Part shown: positions 50,195-58,046 of the stretch, piece by piece
Position numbering within the stretch: position 1 is the first letter of the stretch
How the letters are laid out: every line of letters starts with the position of its first letter
Source of the DNA: Alistipes excrementigallinarum
GTDB lineage: Bacteria > Bacteroidota > Bacteroidia > Bacteroidales > Rikenellaceae
Length of the DNA: 64,000 nucleotides
NCBI GenBank assembly: GCA_019112825.1
Contig: DXIP01000009.1
Coordinates: 62,001 to 126,000 of the forward strand
Direction: 5' to 3'
Translations under genes and position numbers: made by a program
Notes under the pieces: generated by a model
What the model was told of the DNA's origin: nothing
The model's input: only the letters and a program-made list of their open reading frames with translations
Database searches by the model: none

Positions 50195-50231
50195 AAAAGA
50201 GGTGTCGGCAGTCGGCTGACACCTCTTTTTT
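50195..50231 (+). terminator. Intrinsic terminator after the DUF4890 gene
   Basis: A 12-bp stem (50195-50206 with 50218-50229) leads into a T run reaching 50231. A shorter hairpin (GACGC/GCGTC, about 50175-50190) precedes it. Confidence 0.85.
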
Positions 50232-50274
50232 GTCGTTTCACCCCCGCGGGATGGGAAATCCGAAATAAAAGCGT

Positions 50275-50282
50275 TAATTTCG
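50275..50282 (+). promoter_or_regulatory. Possible -7 box of the TonB-receptor-like gene
   Basis: TAATTTCG differs from TAnnTTTG by one base, 56 nt before the ATG at 50339. Confidence 0.35.
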
Positions 50283-50338
50283 CATGCGATACGTGCAAAC
50301 GACGCAAAATAGAAATACTCGAACCTCTACACACAAAC

Positions 50339-53284
50339 ATGAAAAGAATCATACTGACCTTACTGTCGAGCCTCCTTGCGGTTGCGGCCTTTGCCCAGAA
50401 GGGAAGCGTCACGGCGACGATTGTCGATGCCGAGACGGGTGAAACCATCCCGGGCGCCGTGCTGCAGGTCTCTCCGACGAAGTCTCCCGATACGAAGAGC
50501 TTTTTTACTTCGGGCTACAAGGGTGCGGTGACCATTCCGGGACTCTCCTACGGGGAGTACAGTGTCGAAGTCTCCTTCCTGGGTTATAATAACGAAACGC
50601 GTACGTTCACCGTCTCGTCGGCGCGCCAGAGTCTGGGCGAAATCGCGCTGAAGGCCGGTGTGCAGATAGCCACGGTGGTCAAGGAGGCGAAGGCGCTCCG
50701 GACCTCGCAGCGGGGCGATACGCTGAGCTACAACGCCAGCGCCTTCAAGGTCGCGACCGATGCCGACGTCGAGGGTCTGCTCAAGAAGATGCCCGGTATC
50801 ACGATTACCGACGGCGCGGTCGAGGCCCAGGGCGAGGAGGTGCAGAAAATCTTCGTCGACGGCAAGGAGTTTTTCGGCGAGGATGTCACGACGGCCATCA
50901 AGTCGCTGCCGGCCGAGGCCGTGAAGAGCATCGAGGTCTTCGACAAGCTGAGCGATGCGGCCGAATTCTCGGGCATGGACGACGGCGAGGGCTACAAGGC
51001 CATCAACATCGTGACGCACGAGAACATGCGTCAGGGCCAGTTCGGCAAGTTCTACGGCGGCTATGGATATGAACCCGACGCCCAGACCGGCACCTCGCAC
51101 AAGTACATCATCGGCGGCAACGCCAACATCTTCAGCGGCGACAGCCGTGTCTCCGTCATCGGCCTGTTCAACAACGTCAACCAGCAGAACTTCTCGTTCG
51201 AGGATATCCTCGGCGTCTCGGGTTCGACGGGCGGCGGCGGTCCCCGTCGGGGCGTGGGCCAGTACATGGTGCGCCCTCAACCGGGTGTCGCGCGGGTTAA
51301 TGCCATCGGCGTGAACTACTCCGACACGTGGGGCAAGCGCGACCAGGTCTCGTTCCAGGGCAGCTACTTCTTCAACAATACCCGCACCATCAACCATGCG
51401 ACGACCGACAAGTGGTACGAGGCTCCCATGCCGCTCGATACCCTCGCGACGCGCGGCTACTCCAACACGCTGGGCAACAACCACCGCTTCAACGCCCGCA
51501 TCGAGTGGAAAATCTCGGAGAACCAGAACCTGATGATTCGTCCGGGCTTCAGCTATCAGGCCAATGACCCCTACAGCTGGACGCGCGGCTGGCAGTACGG
51601 TGCTCCGGCCGACGGCGGCAGCGGATACAGCTATACGAACAACCTCGAGGATGCGACGCGTCAGGGCTACAATGCCCGCCTGTCGGCCGTCTACCGGGCC
51701 AAACTGGGCAAGGCGGGCCGTACGATTACGCTCGACGGCAGCGCCAACTATTCGAGCCGTACGGACGATGCGGACTCCTATTCGAACGTGCTGCCCACCA
51801 GCGACATCCGTCCCGAGGTGGACCCCGAAACCGGGGAGTGGAATCCCGACGACTACATGCGTCTGCGCTATCTGCGCGACGAAGCCCCTTCGAGCAGCTA
51901 CCGCCTGCGTGCGAACTTCACCTATACGGAGCCCATCTCCAAAATTTCGCAGCTGAGCCTCCAGTACCGCTTCAAGTACGACTTCCAGGAGCGCGACAAA
52001 CGCTCCTATGCGGGCTATACGCCGGGAGAACTCGAGTTTGACAGCGACCTTTCGAACTCCTACGAGAGCGGTTACCAGACCCATGCCGTCGGTCCGGGCT
52101 TCCGTCTGGCCAAGGAGCGCAACACGCTGGTGGCCAACGTCTACTACCAGCGTTCGATGCTCGACGGACAGGTGATTCACGGGCAGAGCGACAAAATCAG
52201 CCACGGGTACGACAACGTGACCTACTTCCTGATGGGTCAGTTCAACTTCAACCGCGAGAACTCGCTGCGCATGTTCATCTCCTCCTATACGGACAACCCC
52301 CAGATTACCTCGCTGCAGAACGTGCCCGACGTGACGGATGCGCAGAACATCACCAACGGTAACCCCGACCTCAATCCGTCGTACAAACACCGCATCCGGC
52401 TTCACTACGTCAATTCGAACGTGACGAAGGGGCGCACCTTCATGTGGATGTTCATGATGAACGCCACGCAGGACTACAACGCCACGCACATGGTCGCCTC
52501 GCCGGGTACCATCACCCTCAACGGCCAGAGCTATACGCCCAACTACTACTCGCGTCCGGTCAACATGGACGGCTACTGGAACCTGCGCACCCACCTGAGC
52601 TACGGCTTCCCCATCGGTTTCCTGAAGAGCAACTTCAACGTGATGGCGGGTCTGACCTATACGCTCACGCCGAGCATGCTGGGCGGCGTGGTGCAGAACG
52701 ACGGCTCGATTACGGGCGGTTCGCGCAACGATACGAGCACCATAGGCTACGACTTCAACGCCGTGCTGGGCAGCAACATTTCGGAGAACGTCGACTTCAC
52801 GCTCGGTTGGAACGGAACCTATTCCGAGGCGACCAACTCGCTGGTTGAGGGGGGCTCGAAGAACCGCTACTTCAACCACTCGGCCATTGGCAACATGAAG
52901 TTTGTCCTGCCGCTCGGCTTCACCTTCACGGCAGCGGTCTCCTATACGCAGTACCTCGGTTTCACGAACGACTACAACGACTCGTTCCTGCTCTGCAACG
53001 CCTACATCGGCAAGAAGGTCTTCCGCAACCAGCGCGGCGAGATAAGCGTCGGTGTGAACGACATCTTCAACCAGAACAAGGCCTTCGTCCGTACGGTGGG
53101 CTCGGGCTGGACGCAGAACGCCACCAACAGCGTCATCGGGCGCTACTTCATGGTGCAGTTCACCTACAACCTGCGTCGCTTCGGCAAGAAGGGCTCGCGC
53201 AACATCCAGGATTACGAGGGTGTCGAGCAGCCGCGCCGCCGCGGTCCGGGCATGATGCCCCCTTCCCCGCCGGGATTCCATTGA
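50339..53284 (+). CDS. Outer-membrane beta-barrel receptor (OMP_b-brl / TonB-receptor-like)
   Basis: The 981-residue protein has a signal peptide (MKRIILTLLSSLLAVAAFA). A carboxypeptidase-regulatory/CNA-type domain follows (about 22-105: GSVTATIVDAETGETIPGAV). The plug-like region (about 140-235) has QKIFVDGKEFFGEDVTTAIK and FDKLSDAAEFSGMDDGEGYK. The long C-terminal beta-barrel alternates aromatic strands and ends in a Pro/Gly-rich tail. A Gly-rich loop (GSTGGGGPRRGVG) lies near 300. This is the SusC-independent OMP_b-brl_3 type; no SusD partner follows. Ligand unknown. It is monocistronic, ended by a strong terminator. Confidence 0.86.
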   Translation: MKRIILTLLSSLLAVAAFAQKGSVTATIVDAETGETIPGAVLQVSPTKSPDTKSFFTSGYKGAVTIPGLSYGEYSVEVSFLGYNNETRTFTVSSARQSLGEIALKAGVQIATVVKEAKALRTSQRGDTLSYNASAFKVATDADVEGLLKKMPGITITDGAVEAQGEEVQKIFVDGKEFFGEDVTTAIKSLPAEAVKSIEVFDKLSDAAEFSGMDDGEGYKAINIVTHENMRQGQFGKFYGGYGYEPDAQTGTSHKYIIGGNANIFSGDSRVSVIGLFNNVNQQNFSFEDILGVSGSTGGGGPRRGVGQYMVRPQPGVARVNAIGVNYSDTWGKRDQVSFQGSYFFNNTRTINHATTDKWYEAPMPLDTLATRGYSNTLGNNHRFNARIEWKISENQNLMIRPGFSYQANDPYSWTRGWQYGAPADGGSGYSYTNNLEDATRQGYNARLSAVYRAKLGKAGRTITLDGSANYSSRTDDADSYSNVLPTSDIRPEVDPETGEWNPDDYMRLRYLRDEAPSSSYRLRANFTYTEPISKISQLSLQYRFKYDFQERDKRSYAGYTPGELEFDSDLSNSYESGYQTHAVGPGFRLAKERNTLVANVYYQRSMLDGQVIHGQSDKISHGYDNVTYFLMGQFNFNRENSLRMFISSYTDNPQITSLQNVPDVTDAQNITNGNPDLNPSYKHRIRLHYVNSNVTKGRTFMWMFMMNATQDYNATHMVASPGTITLNGQSYTPNYYSRPVNMDGYWNLRTHLSYGFPIGFLKSNFNVMAGLTYTLTPSMLGGVVQNDGSITGGSRNDTSTIGYDFNAVLGSNISENVDFTLGWNGTYSEATNSLVEGGSKNRYFNHSAIGNMKFVLPLGFTFTAAVSYTQYLGFTNDYNDSFLLCNAYIGKKVFRNQRGEISVGVNDIFNQNKAFVRTVGSGWTQNATNSVIGRYFMVQFTYNLRRFGKKGSRNIQDYEGVEQPRRRGPGMMPPSPPGFH

Positions 53285-53309
53285 CGGCCGGGGCGCGCAC
53301 CTGAAAAGA

Positions 53310-53350
53310 ACGGGCGGGAAAGGTTTGTGAACCTTTCCCGCCCGTCGTTT
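53310..53350. terminator. Terminator between the receptor and capA-like genes
   Basis: A perfect 16-bp stem (53310-53325 with 53330-53345) with a TGTG loop lies between converging genes. Tails are modest: CGTTTG on plus, CTTTTCAG on minus. Confidence 0.75.
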
Positions 53351-53366
53351 GTTGTCCGTGGGGCGG

Positions 53367-54464
53367 TTACTCGCCGAGCGTGCGGCGCGTGTCCTCCATG
53401 AACCGCTCGTATTGCGCCCGGACGGCGGGTGCCATCGGGAGCGTGTCGCCCACCTCGGGCGGCACAATCCGGTAGCCGGGGTGCAGCACCCAGACGGGAA
53501 CGGGCCTTGCCGTGTAGCTCATGCGGCCCGAGGGGCGGCGCGTTGCCGTCACCTCGGCCATCAGCCCGCCGTCGGAGTAGCGCCAGCGCTGGTTCGAGAC
53601 GAAGTTGCCCAGCGAGTAGAAGACGGCGTGGAGCGAATCGGCCCGGAAGGGCTGCACCACGTGGGGGTGGCTCCCGATGATGATGTTGGCGCCGTGGCGG
53701 CGCAGCAGGTCGGCCAGGTGGCGCTGCGAGCCGTTCTCGCGCCGTTCGTACTCCACGCCCCAGTGGATGCAGACAATCGTGCAGTCGACCGAGTCGCGGC
53801 GCACGCGTTCGAGGTCGCGCACCATGAGGACCGAGTCGATGCGGTTGACGATAACCCCCTTGGGAACGGGATTCCCGTTGGTCGAATAGGTGTAGTTGAG
53901 CAGGGCGAAGCGGATGCCGCGCCGCTCGAAGAGGAGCGGGTTGCGCGCCACGAAGTCGATGCTGTCGGCGAAGACCCCCGTATGGCGGATGCCGCAGCGC
54001 TCCAGCTCGCGGGCCGTACGGCGGATGCCCCTTTCACCGGCGTCGCAGCAGTGGTTGTTGGCCAGCACGGCCATGTCGACCCCCGCGTCGCGCAGCGCAT
54101 CGGCCATCGAGGCCGGCGTGCGGAAGCAGGGATAGCCCGAGAAGGGGGGCTCGGGAGAGAGCGTCGTCTCGAGGTTGACAATCACGGCGTCGGCCTCGGC
54201 GAAGCGGGGCTTGAGGTAGGAGAAGACGGGACGGAAGTCGTATTGTCCGTCGGCCGTGCGGGCGGCGGTGAGCTGCGGCGTGTGGGCCATCACGTCGCCG
54301 GCAAAGAGCAGACGCACGCGGACGGGGCGGGCCTCGGACAATGCCGCCGCGTCGGCCTCCGCTCCGTTCTGAGTCGGCGTTGCGCATCCGGCCAGCACCG
54401 CCGTGCAGCAGAGTGCGGCTGTCCAGTGGCGGAGCCCCGCAAGGCGCCGCACGCGGGGATGCAT
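53367..54464 (-). CDS. CapA-like lipoprotein (poly-gamma-glutamate capsule family)
   Basis: The 365-residue protein has a lipoprotein signal ending TAVLAGCA (Cys about 27) and a CapA/PGA_cap calcineurin-like fold: LLFAGDVMAHTPQL, VNLETTLSPEPPFSGYPCFR, LANNHCCDAGERGI, CIHWGVEYE and IIGSHPHVVQPF, which carry the metal ligands. Many Bacteroidota CapA-like proteins are envelope enzymes of unknown substrate. I place the start at 54464 because it gives a clean lipobox; an upstream in-frame ATG at 54596 lies only 9 nt after the preceding porin gene and cannot be excluded. The signal region resembles that of the porin upstream. Confidence 0.85.
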   Translation of the reverse strand: MHPRVRRLAGLRHWTAALCCTAVLAGCATPTQNGAEADAAALSEARPVRVRLLFAGDVMAHTPQLTAARTADGQYDFRPVFSYLKPRFAEADAVIVNLETTLSPEPPFSGYPCFRTPASMADALRDAGVDMAVLANNHCCDAGERGIRRTARELERCGIRHTGVFADSIDFVARNPLLFERRGIRFALLNYTYSTNGNPVPKGVIVNRIDSVLMVRDLERVRRDSVDCTIVCIHWGVEYERRENGSQRHLADLLRRHGANIIIGSHPHVVQPFRADSLHAVFYSLGNFVSNQRWRYSDGGLMAEVTATRRPSGRMSYTARPVPVWVLHPGYRIVPPEVGDTLPMAPAVRAQYERFMEDTRRTLGE

Positions 54465-54605
54465 CCGGATGTCGGTCGCAGTCCGGGTGCTGTTGTCCCG
54501 GGCCGGGTGCGGCGCTTCGGTATGGCGCGTCCCGGTCTGTTGCCGTGCAGCGAGGCGCGGCCTTGCGGTCGGAAAAATATGCAGCGGGTGTTTCATGGAT
54601 GAGGG

Positions 54606-55952
54606 TCAGAAGTTGTATTGGACCTGCAGGCTTACCCGGTTGGCCGCTCCTGCGGCTCCGTCCATGTTCCGGCGCGTGCCGTGGAGGTATTCGGTGGCAA
54701 CGCGGCAGAGCGGCGTCAGCGTGCAGAAGATGTTGCAGAAGATGTACTGCCCCTGCCGGTATCGGTCGGCCGGGAGGGGGCCGTTCTTATGCTCGACGCG
54801 GACGGTCGAGTAGCCGCCTGTGACGGCGAGGCGCTTCGAAAGGTCGGCCTGCAGGGCTGCCTGTCCGCCCCACATGGGGATGGTCCGCATGCGGTCGGGA
54901 TTTGAGGGGGCGGGGGCGAAGTCGAGCCCCGAACCAATCAGGTCGAGGATGTAGGGGGTGATGCCGCGGCCGTAGACGCCGTTGAAGAAGAGGCGCAGGG
55001 GGCGTCCCATGCGGATGGTGCCGCTCAGCTGGGCGCCCCACCCCGGCAGCGAGGTGTTGCGGCCCGTGCGCAGGTTGTGCAGGTAGAGGTTGCGGACGAT
55101 GCCCGTGGCGCGGATGTGGCTGCTGCGGTCCGGACCCCAGGCATAGAGCAGGTAGAACGGGAAGTCGGGCATGCGCTGCGGAATCGGGGCGAAGCTGTCG
55201 TTGTAGGTGCCGCTCACCCGCGGAAGTTCGCACGCCAGGCCGAAGCGCATGTGGTTGCGGGCGAAGTCGACCTCGTAGCGGAGCACCGTCGCGAAGTCGA
55301 AGTTGTAGGCGTTGGGGCACTGGAAGTCGATGGTCGTCGGGGCGGCCTGCAGGTCGCAGAAGGTCGTCACGTCGCGTCCCAGCGTGAAGCCCAGTGCCGA
55401 GACGTGGGCCGTGCGGATGCGGGGCGTGTAGCTGCCCGGCGCGCCGCCGCGGAAGTCGGCGTCGATGGTAATCGTCACGGGGCCCAGCTTCGGGGAGCGT
55501 GCCACGGCCTTCATGATGATGTGCGACGTGGAGGCATCCATCGAGATTTTCTGGCGGGTGGCGTAGTTGCCCGGAACGGGGATTTCATAGGGAATGAAGT
55601 CGATACTGTTGACCACGCCCTTGAAGTCGTAGCTGCCGCGCACGATGAGCGAACCGCCGAACGAAAAGGTAAAGCGTTGGTTGGGCGACGTATAGCTCAC
55701 GAGGGCCTTTTCGGCCTGCTGGAATCCGGCATGCTGCGTCTCCGTATAGTCGGCAAGGGGCTCCTCGGCCGGCGGAGCTGTCCAGTGTAGCTGTGTTGTA
55801 TCCGTTCGGCCGGGCGGCATATCCCGTACGGCGGAAGTCTCCTCCGCATGCGGCATTTCACCCATGGAGGGCCGCTCCGGCGACGGAGGAGCTCCGTAGC
55901 CGGTCAGCACCGCTGCACAGCAGAGTGCCGAGGTCCACATGCGGAGTCTCAT
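54606..55952 (-). CDS. DcaP-like outer-membrane porin (second copy)
   Basis: The 448-residue beta-barrel protein is paralogous over most of its length to the gene at 56388-57743. Shared blocks include GNYATRQKISMDASTSHIIM, IDADFRGGAPGSYTPRI, LGFTLGRDVTTFCDLQAAPT and the C-terminal LQVQYNF, ending in aromatic Phe as barrels do. The DFRG...RLR...GRDVTTFCDLQAAP pattern is that of DcaP trimeric channels. The N-terminus (MWTSALCCAAVLTGYGAP) looks like a lipoprotein signal whose lipobox Cys is Tyr, and between it and the barrel lies a divergent Pro/Glu-rich segment. The start overlaps the DUF4491 stop by ATGA. Confidence 0.85.
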   Translation of the reverse strand: MRLRMWTSALCCAAVLTGYGAPPSPERPSMGEMPHAEETSAVRDMPPGRTDTTQLHWTAPPAEEPLADYTETQHAGFQQAEKALVSYTSPNQRFTFSFGGSLIVRGSYDFKGVVNSIDFIPYEIPVPGNYATRQKISMDASTSHIIMKAVARSPKLGPVTITIDADFRGGAPGSYTPRIRTAHVSALGFTLGRDVTTFCDLQAAPTTIDFQCPNAYNFDFATVLRYEVDFARNHMRFGLACELPRVSGTYNDSFAPIPQRMPDFPFYLLYAWGPDRSSHIRATGIVRNLYLHNLRTGRNTSLPGWGAQLSGTIRMGRPLRLFFNGVYGRGITPYILDLIGSGLDFAPAPSNPDRMRTIPMWGGQAALQADLSKRLAVTGGYSTVRVEHKNGPLPADRYRQGQYIFCNIFCTLTPLCRVATEYLHGTRRNMDGAAGAANRVSLQVQYNF

Positions 55953-56257
55953 GAGCGTCGGCGTTTCGGGTTTTCGGGAAACCAGCCGCGGGCAACCCGC
56001 TTGCGCTGCTCGAACAGCTCGCCGATGCTCCAGAGCGAGGAGGCGCCCCAGACGGCCAGCAGCGTCGACCAGAGGATGTGGCGGATGGCGATGGAGGCGG
56101 CAATGGCGGCGAGGCCCATCACGAGGAAGACCCACCAGCAGCGCGTGCCGAAGTGGTATTCGCCCTTGATGACCAGCGGATGGAAGAGTCCGATGATGAG
56201 GAAGGTCGCGATGCCGATGACGAGCCCCGTGAGGTTGTAGTGCGAAAGAAATTCCAT
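55949..56257 (-). CDS. DUF4491 small membrane protein
   Basis: The 102-residue protein has three hydrophobic helices (about 8-25, 42-62, 65-80) with HPLVIKGEYHFGTRCWWVF and a basic C-terminus (QRKRVARGWFPENPKRR). The order and length match DUF4491, a Bacteroidota/Firmicutes inner-membrane family of unknown function. It precedes and overlaps the DcaP-like gene by four bases (ATGA). A promoter with TTG-20 nt-TATCTTTG lies upstream. Confidence 0.85.
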   Translation of the reverse strand: MEFLSHYNLTGLVIGIATFLIIGLFHPLVIKGEYHFGTRCWWVFLVMGLAAIAASIAIRHILWSTLLAVWGASSLWSIGELFEQRKRVARGWFPENPKRRRS

Positions 56258-56294
56258 AGGCTGAAACGGACGCACCGTATGGGGCGCGCTGTGT

Positions 56295-56325
56295 CAAAGA
56301 TACGATAAAACCCCGAACCGAACAA
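56295..56325 (-). promoter_or_regulatory. Promoter of the DUF4491-porin unit
   Basis: On the minus strand TTG (56325-56323), 20 nt, then TATCTTTG (56302-56295) forms a complete promoter, 37 nt before the start at 56257. Confidence 0.75.
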
Positions 56326-56330
56326 GCAAA

Positions 56331-56363
56331 GCGGCGGAGAACTCCCGCAGGAGTCTCCGCCGC
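56331..56363 (-). terminator. Terminator after the first DcaP-like gene
   Basis: An imperfect 14-bp stem (GCGGCGGAG with CTCCGCCGC plus ACTCC with GGAGT, one bulged A) lies 25 nt past the stop at 56388. The minus-strand tail is T-rich (CTTTGCTTGTTC). It separates the two porin units. Confidence 0.72.
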
Positions 56364-56387
56364 ACGGTTCCGCAGTCGGACGGAACC

Positions 56388-57743
56388 TTAGAAGTTGTAC
56401 TGTACCAGCAGGTTCATCCGGTTGGCCGTTCCTTCGATGCCGTCCATGTTCTCGCGCGAACCGCGGAGGTATTCGGCAGCGATGCGGCAGCGCGGCGTCA
56501 GTGCGTAGAAGATGTTGCCGAAGATGTACTGCCCCTGGCTGTACTCGTTGGCTGAGATGTAGCCGTTCTCCTTCTCGACGTGGACGGTCGAGTAGCCGCC
56601 CGTGACGAAGAGGCGCTTCGAGAGGTTAATCTGCAGCGCGGCCTGCCAGCCCCACATGGGCATTGTCTGCATCTTGGCGGGGTTCTCGGGGTCGGGTGCA
56701 AAGTCGAGGCCCGAGCCGGTCAGGTCCTGTATGTAGGGGGTGATGCCCTCGCCGTAGACGCCGTTGAAGAAGAGGCGGAACGGACGGCCCATGCGGATGG
56801 TACCGCTCAGCTGGGCGCCCCAGCCCAGACGCGAGGTGTTGTTGCCCGTGCGCAGGTTGTGCATGTAGAGGTTGCGGATGACGCCCGTGGCACGGATGTG
56901 GCTGCTGCGGTCGGCGCCCCAGGCGTACTGCAGGTACATCGGGAAGTCGGGCATGCGCTGCGGAATCGGGGCGAAGTAGTCGTTGTAGGTGCCGCTCACG
57001 TTCGGAAGCTCGCACGCCACGCCGAAGCGCATGTGGTCGCGGGCGAAGTCAACCTCGTAGCGGGCCACCGTGGCGAAGTTGAAGTTGTAGGCGTTGGGAC
57101 CCTGGAAGTCGATGGTCGTCGGGGCGGCCTGCAGGTCGCAGAAGGTCGTCACGTCGCGGCCCAGCGTGAAGCCCAGCGCCGAAACGTAGGCCGAACGCAG
57201 CCGGGGCGTGTAGCTGCCCGGCGCGCCGCCGCGGAAGTCGGCGTCGATGAAGATGACCACGCGTCCGAGGGCTCCCGAATGGGCGATGGCCTTCATGAAG
57301 AGGCGCGACGTGGAGGCGTCCATCGAGATTTTCTGGCGGGTGTCGTAGTTGCCCGGAACGGGGATGTCGTAGGGCACGAAGTCGGTGTTGTTGACCACAC
57401 CCTTGAAGTCATAGCTGCCGCGTAGGGCAATCGAGCCGCCGAGCGAGAAGGAGAAGCGGTTGTTGCGCGTCGTGAAGACGAACTGCGGCTTCTCGGCCTG
57501 CTGGAATCCGGTGCGGTGGGTCTCCATGTAGTCGTTGATGGCGTTGTCGACGGCCGCCTGGTTCATGGCCGCGAGCCTCTGCGCCGCGCCGCAGCATTCG
57601 TAGACGGTGTCCACCTCGCGTGCCGAGACCAGATAGACCGTCGGTGCGTACTTCTCGCTGCGGGCGTTGCCGCGGTAGCGTTGCGCCGTCGCAGAGGTTG
57701 CGAGCAGCAAGGTTGCAATCAAAAGTTGGAATGTTTTTTTCAT
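56388..57743 (-). CDS. DcaP-like outer-membrane porin (first copy)
   Basis: The 451-residue protein has a type I signal peptide (MKKTFQLLIATLLLATSATA). A charged linker and a DcaP-type trimeric beta-barrel follow: GNYDTRQKISMDASTSRLFM, FIDADFRGGAPGSYTPRL, SALGFTLGRDVTTFCDLQAA, with a terminal LLVQYNF strand. DcaP proteins take up small anionic substrates such as dicarboxylates or phthalates in Acinetobacter; the Bacteroidota ligand is unknown. Compared with its tandem copy it has a normal signal peptide and is likely the ancestral form. It is monocistronic. Confidence 0.87.
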   Translation of the reverse strand: MKKTFQLLIATLLLATSATAQRYRGNARSEKYAPTVYLVSAREVDTVYECCGAAQRLAAMNQAAVDNAINDYMETHRTGFQQAEKPQFVFTTRNNRFSFSLGGSIALRGSYDFKGVVNNTDFVPYDIPVPGNYDTRQKISMDASTSRLFMKAIAHSGALGRVVIFIDADFRGGAPGSYTPRLRSAYVSALGFTLGRDVTTFCDLQAAPTTIDFQGPNAYNFNFATVARYEVDFARDHMRFGVACELPNVSGTYNDYFAPIPQRMPDFPMYLQYAWGADRSSHIRATGVIRNLYMHNLRTGNNTSRLGWGAQLSGTIRMGRPFRLFFNGVYGEGITPYIQDLTGSGLDFAPDPENPAKMQTMPMWGWQAALQINLSKRLFVTGGYSTVHVEKENGYISANEYSQGQYIFGNIFYALTPRCRIAAEYLRGSRENMDGIEGTANRMNLLVQYNF

Positions 57744-57908
57744 AAGCCGAATAGATTAAAAAAGATGTTTACTTGTTCAACATGGCTGTTTCGGAGAGCA
57801 ATCCGTTCATTTACCGCCGAATCAAGCAAGGAGTATGCCAAAAGCCGCCGGAAGGCGCTGCGATGGCCTGTGTGCGTGCGCTGGCCGATGCAGGGGGCGT
57901 TGGAGCGT

Positions 57909-57936
57909 AATCGGAGTATAATCGGAACGGAATCGG
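57909..57936. repeat. Three AATCGG direct repeats at exact 11-bp spacing
   Basis: AATCGG begins at 57909, 57920 and 57931, about 28 bp upstream of the -33 element of the plus-strand metallophosphatase promoter. The rest of the 57744-58046 spacer contains that promoter and GC-rich sequence; no gene is seen. Confidence 0.6.
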
Positions 57937-57963
57937 GAGCGGGGCGGAAAACCGGGCCGCGCA

Positions 57964-57995
57964 TTTGTGCCGGCCCGCTCCTTTTCGTATCTTTG
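57964..57995 (+). promoter_or_regulatory. Promoter of the metallophosphatase-ribD-like operon
   Basis: TTTG (57964-57967), 20 nt, then TATCTTTG (57988-57995): the most complete consensus promoter in the window, 51 nt before the ATG at 58047. Confidence 0.82.
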
Positions 57996-58046
57996 CAGCG
58001 TATCGTCCTCCGAACCCGACGGAGGCTGCAATCTTTATAAATAGGT

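Noticed and set aside
54465..54596. Longer CapA-like protein starting at 54596
   Set aside because: It would place 44 basic, family-foreign residues before a good lipoprotein signal. It is retained only as an alternative start.
57938..57986. GC-rich inverted repeat with TTTT as a terminator upstream of the metallophosphatase gene
   Set aside because: The -33 promoter element lies in its loop and no plus-strand gene precedes it, so the pairing is probably incidental.
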